64,000 nt of DNA, from the NCBI GenBank assembly GCA_958510825.1, contig OY294049.1, positions 39,212,774 through 39,276,773 of the forward strand, in the 5' to 3' direction. Position 1 is the stretch's first letter; the number at the start of each line of letters is the position of its first letter. The notes under the pieces were generated by a model. It did no database searches. It was not told where the DNA came from and saw only the letters and a list, made by a program, of their open reading frames with translations. A program made the position numbers and the translations under genes. This document shows positions 46,193 through 58,055 of this stretch, in pieces. Source of the stretch: Brachypterus glaber. Lineage: Eukaryota; Arthropoda; Insecta; Coleoptera; Kateretidae.

Positions 46193-46586
46193 ATTACTAT
46201 TAATTATTTTATTTTTACAGTAACTACAGATCTGCTGCGCTCTGAAACTCTATAAGCATATTACTCCTTTCTGTAGGTTGCAAAAAAGTGTAGAATTATG
46301 ATTATCCATAAAAAATAACAATTCAAGAAAAATACAGCTCTCTAAATGGTTATTTAGGAAAACGAGGATGTAAACCAGTTTTTTCGGAGGATACTGCGGC
46401 GCAGCAGCAGTGCGTTGCTGAGCATCAGCGAGAGCGGCTGCACGGTAGAGTTCGAAAAAAAAGTTTATGTCTGCATATTTTTTTCAGGACTTAAAAAAAC
46501 AAGATTTATTTTTTTGAAGAAAAGATCAATTTTAGGTCCTTTATGAAACATAATTTTACTTACAATCGATTTTTTTTCAATTTAAT
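46193..46586. other. Spacer, nothing recognised
   Basis: A G+C-richer patch near 46390-46450 (GGCGCAGCAGCAGTGCGTTG); no feature supported. Confidence 0.4.
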
Positions 46587-47450
46587 AATAATAATAATAA
46601 TAATAATAATGTTTATTCAAAAAAGGTAATAAATACATAAGTTTAGAAGAAATGAATTAAATAAACCGACAAATCACAAGGTAAATTACCTGACCGTGAT
46701 GTATATACATATATAAGAATACTTAAAGGTTACATAAACGTTACATACAATACAAATATTACTTATAACTAACACTAAAAGGGTTAAAAAAAGGTTAAAG
46801 ATAATCAATATATAAGAGAAGATGGAATATAGAAGAACCGTAATATTAAAATTAAAATAAATAAACTAAAAAAAAAAAAACATTAAATGCCTAATCTTTT
46901 AAATAATTCACCTAATTATTTTTAATGTCAATCAAAGCACGCACCGCAGCTCGATCAGAATTTAAGATATATTGTTTAAGTTCATATCTAAATCTGTTTT
47001 TGCTAAGGGATTTTATTAGCTCTGGGAGGTGGTTAAAGCATCTAGAGCTTAGAAATACCCAACTTCGCTGACCTGAGGTAGTATTCATTTTTAAAGTTTT
47101 TAACAAATTGTTTTGACGCGTATGATAGTTATGACTTGTATGGGATTCTAACAAAAAAGATTCGTATGCACATCTGAAAAAGAAAAGTTGCTTTACATCT
47201 AGTACTCTACATTCACTAAAAAGTAAGTTGGACGATTCCAGCGGACCAACACCAAGAATAATTTTTAAAAATTTCTTTTGAATAATTTCTAAGTCACCTA
47301 TATGTGTATCCAAGGCACCACCCCAAGCAATGATTCCGTAGCTCAGATGACTTTCAACTAGTGCTAGATAAATATTTTTCAGCTGATTATAAGGGAGGTA
47401 TTTTTTTAATTGTTTAAAAGTAAATAAAATTTGTCTTAGCATTTTAGCTT
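46587..47450 (-). pseudogene. 5'-truncated LINE, C-terminal part of reverse transcriptase ORF
   Basis: The minus-strand frame 47442-46912 (176 codons) encodes the C-terminal region of a non-LTR retrotransposon polyprotein. It starts with LKKYLPYNQLKNIYLALVES, then ALVESHLSYGIIAWGG, QKKFLKIILG, YHTRQNNL and a terminal FNHLPELIKSL segment. This is the post-RT region shared by CR1/Jockey/Daphne-like LINEs; the catalytic RT domain is missing. An in-frame stop sits five codons before the ATG. Downstream lies a 3' UTR of about 300 bp, then AATAAA and a pure (ATT)n tail (plus-strand 46587-46612), typical of LINEs that end in a microsatellite. The long undisturbed frame suggests a fairly recent insertion. 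No clear target duplication was found. Confidence 0.85.
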
Positions 47451-47998
47451 GTTGTTAAAATATGGATTCAAATCTTTTAATATAATGCTCAATCGTTTAA
47501 ATATTAAGTATCTTTCGAGGTATCTTTTGAACGATTTTGCATAATTATTTGCCTATAATGTGTATAAATACTATCTCAATTCAAGGCTTTTAATTGAAGG
47601 GTTTGGCTTTATAATGAGTGACTTTTCTGTCGGGAAAACAGTTTACTTACTTTTCCGATTCCCCCAAGAATTTGATGGCACTTCACTTTTCTCTTCTAAC
47701 TATGTATATAACTAAAAGTAATTTCGTGGTGTTCAAATAATGAACTTCTTAATTGATACTGAAGACTGGAGAGTCATTAAGAACACATTTCATTCTGCCC
47801 AAAATTTATTTTTGATTTATAAGCCTCATTAGTTCTTAATATAAAGTTTTTATTTCATTTATACTTTTGTCTGATGCTTTCATTACGCAAAGACGCTAAC
47901 TCTTTTTGAAATTTTGACACCTTTCACTTTTATTTGAAAAATTAATACAATATATTCAAGAAGGTATCTATTATTATTAACATTAATATTATTATCTT
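47451..47998. other. Spacer, nothing recognised
   Basis: No feature supported. Confidence 0.4.
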
Positions 47999-48142
47999 TG
48001 GTACTACCGTGGGGAGACTATGGACAGTGTGGGGTTCAATTCCACAACTTGTGCATACGTGCTTTGGTTTAGGGGACTTTGCGAAAAAGTGTCCGAAGTC
48101 ACCCCACCATACCATACGAAGTCACCCCACAGGACGGTACTA
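47999..48142. repeat. F4-related palindromic MITE
   Basis: GGTACTACCGTGGGGAGAC at one end and GTCACCCCACAGGACGGTAC at the other, with GTGTCCGAAGTCACCCC inside. A diverged version of 17337-17531. Confidence 0.6.
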
Positions 48143-48315
48143 ACTTAATACATTAAGTCCTAAGTCCAAGACCTGTGTGGGTTTTAGTAGAGGAAACAAC
48201 TAACTTTCGAACTAGTTTTTATGGGGGTGTATCTATTTTACCTGTCACCTTCGCCAAATTTCACTTATTAATTAACTAAAAAAGGCTATCGGCGCGGATG
48301 GGAATCGAACTTAAA
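48143..48315 (-). mobile_element. SINE-A fragment
   Basis: Tail and body match 13111-13374 (AAGTCCAAGACCTGTGTGGG through GGCGCGGATGGGAATCGAAC). Box B is present but the rest of the tRNA head (box A) is gone. Confidence 0.7.
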
Positions 48316-50879
48316 CGTGCTAAATCAAAGTTTAATAAAGAATTAAACGCCTTAACCCGTTCGTTTAGTTTCCTTATTATACACGCAAAAAATATTTTCT
48401 CTTTGTTAAAAAATACAAGGTTTTTTATTAAAAAAAACAAATGGGGACTGCCGACAGAAGTGAAAACTTAAAACTATGAAATAACAGTGTTTTTTTTGAA
48501 TTTTCAAATTAATCGTAGTATCAAAAACATCCAAATTTATTTTATGTTGGGCAAATACTTTGGGGTGAACGTCGGCGCTGCGCCCCTAAAAGTCGGCGCT
48601 GCGCGCCTCCTTTCAAGATTTCACCTTTTTTTTTCATGTTGTCGATTTTCAGTTATTACCTTATTACCAAGTCTTCTTATACCAAATTCCATGTTTCTGC
48701 GACTTTCCATTAAAAAAATGTAATTTTGACAGGTCGGCCATCTTGTTTTTTGGTTTCGTCGATTTTTAATTGTCATTATGTCCCTATATATCAATTTTCA
48801 AATCCCTACGATGATCCATTCAAGATTTATAAGAATGTGTTTTTTTAAAAAAAATGACTGTCCCTGCGCTCGCCGAGACATCACGGCTGGGATTTCTTAG
48901 GTAGAATCTGTTTAAACAGTCACCATAAGCTTTTTTAAAACAAAAGAAAATCAAGAAAATAGGCACTTTCGACTTCACGGCTAGTATTTTTCGGTATTTT
49001 ATTATATGTCTTGTTTTAATAGTCACCATAAGCCTATATTTTAAATGGAAAAACCTGGTAACAAGTTTTTCTTTCAAAAAAGTTAATGATTATCTCTTTA
49101 AATAGAAATATATAAAGGGAGGATTACTTAAAAAGAAAACACCCTGTATATTCAGATGGGATAGGATAACAAAGAAATGCTTAAAGTTGGAACAATATTA
49201 AAACAAAAGCCGATTCGCAGGATTTAATAAATAAGCTGTCTAACCACATCAAATGTGATGAGACAGGATACAAATGGAAAGGACACATGCCTAAGCGTCG
49301 CCTAAAAACGTCTGTTACCTAAGCCAACCAATTTAATACAATTTTAGTAGTATAGCATTGTTGCCGACATCAAAAAATAATAAGTATGTTACGGCAACGT
49401 CGAAAAAAACAATTGGTTGTACAATTATTTGAGGTTATGTAAGATTTTATAAAACCCAATTCGTAATAACAATCGAATAAACACATACGTTTGTCAAATG
49501 CAACAGGTATATATATATAAAGAACAAAAGTTAAGGTTTTTTATGACATATTTGTCATAGTCCTTGTGCAAAAGTTTGTCTTAATAAATGGTTTTAGAAA
49601 TTTTGTGTGGCCCAGTTCGCAGCTACCGTATTAAAGCTACTCTTCAAAAGCAACCAACTAAAAACTAAACCTTTATGTTTCAACTAACTAAAATAACTCT
49701 TTGACAAGCCCTTTATAAAAACAGCCAGTTTCGATCTAACCATAAACTTTACTTCTATTATATATTTTCTATATTGTAGAAAATATTTATTTCCAAAAGA
49801 TAAAGGATTAATAAAGCAAAACATTAAATTATATTTTTTAATCAGCTTTTAGGAACTTTAAGTAACAATTGCTATATTTTTGGTAAATAATTCTAAAACA
49901 GTTTTCTACGTATACTGTATTGAATGAATCAAGTGGGGGTACTACATATTGTAATTTCATAGAAATCAAGCATGAACATAATAATATTTTTTAAAATGCT
50001 GAAGATAAACAATTTTAAAATGAAACAGTGACATTAATTAGAGCTACACGAACGTGTTAAGGAAACACATAATAATTATAATAAATTCGGCTGACTCTGA
50101 AGTTTGCTTTTGGCAAACTCTGCTGAAAATTTTACAATGGTAAGTTCAAAATGAAAACTTCTACTTTCCTGCAAAGGACAGCACAAGGGTGGGACTTGAA
50201 GTGTCGTTTTCCCAAGTCGGACAACGTTTCTTAACAGCGTTTTTTAAACAATTTGATTAAAATACCAAATGGTTGTGAATGCGAATAAACAGTAAACTAA
50301 AAATTCAAATTACCTACATTTACAAAAACTAAAACAACTTTTAAAGGAATATTGATTTCTTATTACATTTATGTAAAACAAATTCTGATATATAATTATA
50401 CACAGGATACTGAGAATAATTAACAAAGAATTCAACGGTTCTCCTGTTTGTTTTTTGGAAGCAGTTGGCAGTTGCGAAGCCTATGGAGTAATTATTTTCT
50501 TTGACAATAAACTTAAATGAAAAAAGCCAAATTATTCCTGGTAATACACGTGTGTAATTCGTAAGAGAGTGGCGAACAATCATAAACGAGCGGACTGTGA
50601 CATATTTTTAACTAAAAATTAAACTTAAGATTAACACTTATAAAATTATAGCCTATTTGTATATTTTAAAGAAAAAATATGTGGCAACGGCCAAGAATTT
50701 ATGGTCCATTATTTAATTTTAATAATTTAAACCATTTTTAAAAATTTACTGGGATCATGAACAAGATTTGTAACATAAAATAAAAGCATTTACGACCTCA
50801 TTAAAATGAAATATGAAACAAACCGAAATGCTTAGCATTCCATACCATTTACTCTTCGCAGTTTAAGCTACACTTTAAA
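48316..50879. other. 2.6 kb without a recognised gene
   Basis: The motif GTCGGCGCTGCGC occurs twice at 48569 and 48592 as a short direct repeat. CACCCTGTATA at 49140 resembles a TA-element end. No coding or RNA gene supported. Confidence 0.4.
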
Positions 50880-51347
50880 AAGAAAACTGAATATTCAGTT
50901 ACAAATGGATAAGAAATCGAAAGTTATTATCCTATACGCAACATTTCATGTCCGTTCTTAAATATTAACCCTGGATCCTGACACTTATTTCATGTATACA
51001 AAAATGCAACTCTGGGGTTTTACAAACCCCAATAATAAATTATTAATAATAATTAAGAAACATGTTTTTTTACTTATTGTTTTGTTTTAACTTCTTTCTG
51101 TACATGTTTTAAAAAGATTTATTTAAATAGTTTTATATCACTACTAATATTTAGGTTTTGCTCAAGCTTTTTTTGAATCAATGCAACACCTATCCACTGT
51201 AATAGAAGCGGTAGTGGGGTTTTTGAGACCCCACAGTCTGGTTCCAGGGTTAAAGTACCTGACTTTAGAACTATTGTGTTTTTAACAAAAATTATAGTAC
51301 ATTTGTATAGGATCATAACTTCCTATTCATTTGTAACTAAATATTCA
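50880..51347. mobile_element. Palindromic MITE F13, copy split by a TTAA insertion
   Basis: Outer parts 50880-50964 and 51254-51347 reconstitute the F13 element of 4980-5217 (AACTGAATATTCAGTTA ends; CATTTCATGTCCGT inner sequence). The interior is interrupted at a TTAA by the element at 50969-51249. Confidence 0.85.
50969..51249. mobile_element. 281-bp TTAA-flanked MITE (piggyBac-type)
   Basis: Flanked by TTAA at 50965-50968 and 51250-51253. Terminal inverted repeats begin CCCTGGATCCTGAC and CCCTGGAACCAGAC (right end, complement). Subterminal GGGGTTTTACAAACCCCA and GTGGGGTTTTTGAGACCCC hairpins sit near each end. Non-autonomous. The F13 copy at 4980-5217 supplies the empty site with a single TTAA. 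Confidence 0.9.
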
Positions 51348-51882
51348 GTGTTTTGTTTGTTTTTGGGGGGATTACTTTCAAAATTGGTAGAATTGATCCT
51401 TATAACATTATTTTTTTCTAATAAAGTTACGTTAATCGGAATTATCTTTTAGCTTTTTTCGATTTTTTTAATAAAAGTTTAACCCCCCATAACTTTTTTG
51501 TTTTTGTGGGGATTACTTTCAAAAATAATAGGGATCTTCCCCCCATAGAACTTGATTTTTTCTGAAAATTTCGAGTCGATCGAATAATTCATTCTTGAGT
51601 TATCGGGACCATAATAAACGTGACGGACCGAGACACATTTTCAAAGTTTCTTATTTTTTCTTAAAACACATTTGTATCCAAGAATGTTGTTGCCTGCGAC
51701 GTTGGCGATTTTGGGAAATTAAAAACTACCGTACAATACTACTCTAGCGCTACGCGCTGGGAATAGTATAATAATAGAATTGGCTCAGAATAAGAAAAGA
51801 AGTGTCTCAGGCAACTAATAATTATGAATATGATAAAAATTATTTTCCTACGATCCTCTATGAAAATGACATTCAGCACACT
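51348..51882. other. Spacer, nothing recognised
   Basis: Two related GGGGATTACTTTCAAAA segments (51366 and 51509) indicate a small direct duplication; no gene. Confidence 0.45.
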
Positions 51883-52500
51883 CTTTTGTTCTTTAGAAAA
51901 CGTCTCATATCGCACTAGTTTGATATTTTTATATCACATTCGTGTGATATTTATGTATAGAGGTTTGCCTAATTTTATTTAGATATTTACCTAATAGATT
52001 CTACGAATTTGATTTACCTTGTTTTATAAACCATTTTCCACCTTTCACCACAGCCTTTTAATCCAAATATTTCTGTTTTTCATGTCAAAAATAGAAACTA
52101 TATAACGTTACTATTTTGACCATTACTATCTTGTCTAGACAGTCTAGATCCTATAAAAATTACTTAATTTTTTATTTATTTATTTACATTACATAAAAAA
52201 CATCAAAATACACAGTATTTTTCTAATGAAATGTAAAACAGTAAAATTTTACTGTCTTATATGGCAGCATAACCACAGAAATTATTTTTATATATGTATA
52301 TGTATACTGTTACAATTTTCAATGTACCTGATATGGAGTTTTTATATTCTTTTAGGGTTTAATAAAGAAATTAAAAAAAAAAAAAAAAAATCTAATTTAA
52401 TAAGCAAATTCAAGTTTGCATTTATTTAGGAATAGGCAACCTATTAAACAGCTATGTATTGTATTAAATATAAAACCAAGAAAACTAAAGCTAAATGAAT
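51883..52500 (+). repeat. Dispersed repeat F9, copy 2
   Basis: Reverse complement of 40539-41051, interrupted by a poly(A)-tailed insertion at 52283-52390. Confidence 0.8.
52283..52390 (+). mobile_element. Short poly(A)-tailed retro-insertion
   Basis: Present in this F9 copy and absent from the other (which reads CACAGAAATCTAATT across the site). About 108 bp ending in AATAAA (52361-52366) and an 18-A tail (52373-52390). This is the pattern of a severely 5'-truncated LINE or processed transcript end. Target duplication is obscured by the A/T-rich junction. Confidence 0.7.
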
Positions 52501-52830
52501 ACATATTTCCTGTTTGACATACCTACATATATAAATTTGTATGCTATTTATAATTATTTTGTGCTTTGCTTTTCTTAAAAATTAGAAAATTTTAAAAAAG
52601 AAACTTATTATTTTTCCGTATCGTAGGAAAAATAGTGTACATAACTCTTTGGAAAGTGTATTTCATACATACGTCACTTTCCACACTAGTTATGTATTAA
52701 ACTATTTAAGTGTAGGCTACGTAGAGTAACATAAACGACAGTTATTCCTAATGGAGAGTATTAATATAATATTATTAAACGAGTTAACTGATAAGTTCTT
52801 TGCACTTTATATCGATTTTTGCCAACATTA
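52501..52830. other. Spacer, nothing recognised
   Basis: A short inverted pair around AAAGTGTATTTCATACATACG..CACTTTCCACACTAG; otherwise empty. Confidence 0.4.
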
Positions 52831-53597
52831 CCCAGGTAGCAAGGGATGTTATATTACAAGAAATTAACATCACTTTTGGGTGTATTTTTAAACTAAATCA
52901 TAACATCACATAATATTGAAAAATAACATGTATTTAACATCACATTTGCAACGTAACACGTGTGACGTGACAAACATGTTATTTAATAACAAATATTTAA
53001 CAACGCTGTGAATATATCGCATGTCACATATTAACGTGGCTTTCACGTGAATGTCATGTTATTTTGCTTCTCACCGACGTTCGAAGCAAAAAAATCGATA
53101 TAAGATGATGTTGATAGAGTAAATTATTATAAGGAAATTGTATACACATTATACGATTTCCAATGGATAGGGGGCTCTGCCGGGCTTCTCAAGACCACAG
53201 ACACGGATTAAAGGAATATATTCTGCAATTTCGTTTTAGAATCTATCTGTTTCAATCTGTGATTGTTTCAATTACTGATTGATTTTAAATCCGATTTTTT
53301 TATAGGGTTATAGCATTATTAATGGTTTTAATTTAGAAAAAGCTAATATCCTAGGATATTATTTAAATATTAAAGTAACAGTAACGGCATCCATAAGATA
53401 TTAGATATAACAGGAATGTGGATTTATGATGTCACAAACACGTTATTTTCGGGATGTCATTGTGTGATGTTATTAGGGGCGGACTTAGGACATCCCCACC
53501 ATGCTACATTCTTGTTAAATGAGACTACAATATTAACATCACATGTCACATATTAACGTGGCTTTCACGTGAATGTCATGTTATTTTGCTACCTGGG
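52831..53597. mobile_element. 767-bp TA-flanked element with 12-bp perfect ends
   Basis: TA (52829-52830) then CCCAGGTAGCAA; at the other end TTGCTACCTGGG then TA (53598-53599). The interior has many ATGTTAT/AACATCAC-type motifs in both orientations. A block of about 45 bp (CATGTCACATATTAACGTGG, CTTTCACGTGAATGTCATG) occurs twice in direct orientation at about 53021 and 53545. The repeated subterminal motifs resemble transposase-binding arrays. No transposase frame, so non-autonomous. Confidence 0.8.
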
Positions 53598-54184
53598 TAC
53601 CCGACCAATTTATGCATTTAACTATTAAAACTCACGGTTGAAAGTAATTTAATTTAGAAAATTGTCCAAACATAGGGGGAAGGCAAATGGCTATAGCATT
53701 AAAAGACACTTTTGTTTTTTTGCTTCTCTCTGTCTCGCTATAATTCTATTTTTCTTAGTGCCGTGCTATAAAAGTGTTATGTTAGTAGATAATGTATCTA
53801 CCTTCAACATTATTTTGATTAAAAATATTAAGATAAAATACACTTTAAAGATAACAATCCGAAGTATGAAAAAACCCGACCACAAAAAAATGCACATGCT
53901 CTATGTAAAAAATAAAAAGCCGAAACGTTGGTGAATCAAAAATAATTTTTAAATTCAATACCAACCCTATGATACTGCTGAATTCATATTAAAAATCTAT
54001 AGATTTCCGTTAAATCCTGATGATACATATAAATATTGTCGAAACATGGAATTTTATATACCCTTTGTCACCCGTGTAATCAAGACGAATCTTTTAACGC
54101 GTCGATCCTAAAATCGCTCTAGAAAGGAACAAACAAACATGCATACATACAAAAAAACACATTAAAAATATAACCGTTTTTCCG
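53598..54184. other. Spacer with possible degraded hammerhead/Penelope relics
   Basis: GCCGAAACGTTGG at 53922 and CTGATGA ... GTCGAAACATGG at 53967-54047 resemble worn hammerhead cores of Penelope-like ends. Pairing is weak and neither is a confident call. The 90-codon frame 53662-53934 is not recognised. Confidence 0.35.
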
Positions 54185-54345
54185 CTTAGAAGGGCAAAAA
54201 GTTTTTCTATTGAGTAGTTTTTTAGAAGCCGAGGGCCGGCCGATTGGCCGGCCGGCCCGAGGTTAATAAACCTAAGAAATCGAAATTTAACTTTTTGCCC
54301 GTGTATTATGAAATATTTTTTATTCGATTGTTACTAATTATAACA
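54185..54345 (+). repeat. Hairpin repeat F17, copy 2
   Basis: GGGCAAAAAGTT and AACTTTTTGCCC ends flank GGGCCGGCCGATTGGCCGGC. This gives a nearly perfect G+C-only palindrome at about 54227-54258 where the other copy has a diverged loop. Confidence 0.75.
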
Positions 54346-55534
54346 CATTATGAAAATATACTTAATTTTAAATTGCAAAAAGTATTTCTTTTTAGTGTCT
54401 TATTACTTATCTAGTTTTCCATGACAAATTTCTATCCAATCAAATCGCTAAAAAAACAATTGAATCGTTTCTTTTGCGCGCGTTTTCATTTTCAAATTAA
54501 AAAAGCTATAGCTTGGTGATTAATTTCTATTAAAATGTGTCTGTTATGAAAATAGTAATACTTCTGAACCGTTCTATGAATATTATAAATATTGAAATTG
54601 ATTTTACAATTGAAATTTTGTGTTTTTAATTTATTTTAGTGGATGAATACAAATTAATCAGTTAATATATATTTTGAGGTTATGTTATAGAATAAATTTT
54701 TATTTTGTATGAAATGATTATAATAACTGTATCTGGTCAAAAAGCCCTAGGGCCACAAAGTTAAACTTTTCGCCTGTAAAACATGAACAAAAAGTGTCTC
54801 TTTTAGAATCAATCGAATAAAAAATATTTTAAACTTCAAGTTTTAAAGATTTTCCAACTTAACCTAGAGATTTCCTAGGTTTGATACGGCGTTGTTGCTG
54901 GACAGGGCAGGTTTTACAGCACCTAATTTAATTTTTTTGATGGTTTATGCTAATTATTCAGCACTCGATTATTTTGGGAATTAAATAGCGTTACGTCAGT
55001 TACACGCTTATCCTGCTTGATAAATTTTGCATGCTAACTGTCAATCACTTGAAAATCTAAATTAATGAACCTAGAATCAAGCCATTAATGAAAAAATATG
55101 GTCACTAAATTGAGTATAGAATCAGAATTGCCCGTCCCGATTTGCTTACGCATAAAAACCTTTTTTTTATTCGATTGGTTGTAAAAGCGACACTTTTTAT
55201 TCATGTTTTTAAAAATTGGACGTTTTGGCCCGAGATAGTTCTTTGAATTTCACGGAATTTTTCCTATTTTATTCCATATTTTGCCTTCCAGGGGCTATTT
55301 TTTGGCAAAAATAGTTATTTGCGGACCTAGTAGAGGTAAGTGAGGTCGCATTTTGTGGACCGAAGCGGAGCTGAGGCCCATAAACCAGACCGAAGACAGA
55401 AAAAAAAATTACCTACGAGCATTACGTTTTTCTCCTGAAAATGTTACGCCGCGTTTTGCCTTAATTCAACGTTCTCTTACTGTCGGCTTTTTGATTAAGT
55501 AATTTAACTTACCTAGTTGGTAGTGAGAACATAG
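54346..55534. repeat. Diverged F17-like flanks, no gene
   Basis: Short segments around 54745-54840 and 55155-55205 (AATCGAATAAAAAATATTTT, AAAAGTGTCTCTTTT and complements) form a loose inverted pair related to F17. No coding signal. Confidence 0.45.
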
Positions 55535-55690
55535 CTATTTTTCTAACAAGTGCGGAAAGAGGCTCTTTTCCACACTCGATTACATTTGCCTAAATTACGC
55601 GTAGCGGAGTTCAGGCATGCAATCGAGTGCGGAAAAGCCTCTTTACTCATGCGTTAGGAACAATATTTTTCCTACGAGGGGAGTAAAAAT
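55535..55690. repeat. Foldback repeat with GTGCGGAAA stems
   Basis: Arms at about 55541-55592 and 55617-55672. AAGTGCGGAAAGAGGCTCTT and CACTCGATT pair with AATCGAGTGCGGAAAAG and CTCTTTACTCATGCGTTAG. Confidence 0.65.
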
Positions 55691-57984
55691 AAAATATACC
55701 TTTATATTTTATTTAAATTAATCTTATTTTTGTATTTTTTCAATAAGAAAAACAATTAACAGAAATTTGAACATTTTTATAATATTATGAATAAATATAA
55801 ACTCCGCGCATTATCTATCTGAGTTGATGGTCATTTGTTTCTTGTTATTTGGTTGGCAGAATATATTTAGTTCCTTATGTAAGGTTTTCATCTTGTTTAA
55901 AATTTATTGTCAATCAAGACATTATTTTGACATTTATAAAAAAATCCAAATAATTTGCTTTAGCAAGAAGAAATAACAAGAAAAGTGCATAAAAAGAAAA
56001 CTAAAGCATCAATCTATAAACATTTTGTTTAAATGAAGTAATATAATGCAGTGCTCTATAAATTTTTGAAGTAAACACTATAACACAGAATTTTTTTGGT
56101 TAAAATAATACTGGTCCGTAATTTTATTCAGGTAATGTTAAATTTAAGTTTATAATAGCACTTTATGAATAAAAATTTACTTTTATTATAATTTTGAACA
56201 AAGTTTTACTTTTTAAACAGATTTTGTTATTATTTGTAAGACGTAAAATGACAGTCAATTTAAACTAAATGTTAAAAATTATCAAAAGCACAATGGGCTA
56301 CAAAAATATTACTAAAAGTCATTTTTAAACCACTAATCCTTGATCCAATTTGTTACTCAGATAGTATAACAACAATAACACTACGCAATTAAGAAATTAA
56401 ACAATATTTATGGAAGGAGATATCTTTCCGCACGCTCGTAGAAAAAGGTTTTTTCGACAAGTTGCTTTGACTAAGTTTGTATCAGACGCAACATAAAGCC
56501 TTCGTTATGTAGTAGCCATATGTTCTTATATTATGGTTAAAAATGTGACGTAGGGCTCAAGTTAAGTAAATTAAACTCTAGCCATCCCAAGTCATATTTA
56601 ACAATCGCAACATCAGTGCAACGTCAAATTACGTCAAAATGTTGCAAATATATTTGATCCTCCTACAGCAATACAACGTTAATCTCTTGAGATTTAATCC
56701 GGAGCTTCATAGGAATTAAATCATAATCAGAGTGTATATCAATAATGTTAGTAAATATGCCTTAAATTGATCCTTTACAGAAGGATATACATATTCATAT
56801 TATGAGCTATTATTCTATAAAGCAGAATAAAAGTCATTCAATTTTTTGTTGAGTTAATCTTACTGTCAAACTATTGACATTAAACTAAACCCAAATTTTA
56901 TTATAGTAACTATAACATACTAGTATTAAGAATATCATACTACACACATTTTATTACTCAACTACAACAAACAATGACGTCACACTAACTATTCGTAGTA
57001 ACCACGTACCCTAGGTGGTTTGCTCACATATTAAGTATTTCTATCGTTTTCTATTATATTTCTGTTCACTCCAAATCATATTTTTTCGAACAAGAAAAGG
57101 AAAAAATAGGTTAGGTATAATTTTTTTGGGTAAGCCAGACGTTAAAAATATTTATAAGATTGTTTTGCCAGGCACTTTTTTGTGCAAGAACAGATTAACT
57201 GAAATAATTTTAAATAATCGTCACATATCATTCGTGGATAATGTACGTACCTATAATAAATGAGTTAAATAAAAGTAAGTAATTTATAAGCTTTATGCAA
57301 AAATGTTCTTGCAAAGTTAGGACAAGCCTAATTTTTTCTTTGTAGACCTCATTTTTGGTTCTCAATTTCAAATATCGCAAAATAAACAACTCAATCAACT
57401 TTTTAACCTCGAAAAAGATTTTGGTTTAATAGTGTCCTACTTTACCAACTAACTATGACGTCATTAAACAACACTCTTCAAGCCATACTAGTATTTTATA
57501 GTTAAGATAATAAAATTTGGTTTTAATGTGTATCGTAGATGAAGTAGTGGTTAATAATACAAGAACGAAAAATACATATCATACACTATTTTTTATTCGA
57601 TATATTAATAAATACATTGGTACTTTTGACAACAAATCTGAGGTTAGAATTCAAATGTCAGTCAACCAATCAACGTCGACTACTTTACTTTCTCGGCCTA
57701 GGACGAAAAATTAAACTTATTGTACAGGTTTGTTATACAGAAAGTGGCACTTTTAGATACAATCGAAAAAAAAAACTTTTTTTGCTAGGTAACTTAAGAA
57801 CTACTGTTAAATTTGACAGTTCATTGATAATAGCCCGTTGTGTGTGATGATTTTTTGTTGCATTGTGATAACATCCAAATATAATATTTTTAGGGAATGT
57901 AGGTAAATACCATATAGGTTGCCAAACTTTGAATGTAATTTTCTGGTTTGTAATAAAACTCGGATTTTTTGGCAGGTTTTAATG
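55691..57984. other. 2.3 kb without a recognised gene
   Basis: A+T-rich. The small frames at 57015, 57517 and 57617 have no features. A fragment near 57690-57780 resembles F17 flanks. Confidence 0.4.
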
Positions 57985-58055
57985 CGTCACTTTATTATAT
58001 CGCTAACGTTTCTCCCGTCTTTGGGGGCTTTATCAAAGCTGAAAGATAACAACTA
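57985..58055 (-). ncRNA. Degenerate hammerhead-like motif
   Basis: On the minus strand: TTTGATAAAG in place of the CUGANGA box, a CCCCC..GGG stem II, then GAGAAACGTTAGCG with an ACGT-type minimal stem III. The order matches Penelope-type hammerheads, but the essential C3 and other core bases are altered, so it should be inactive. Confidence 0.35.
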
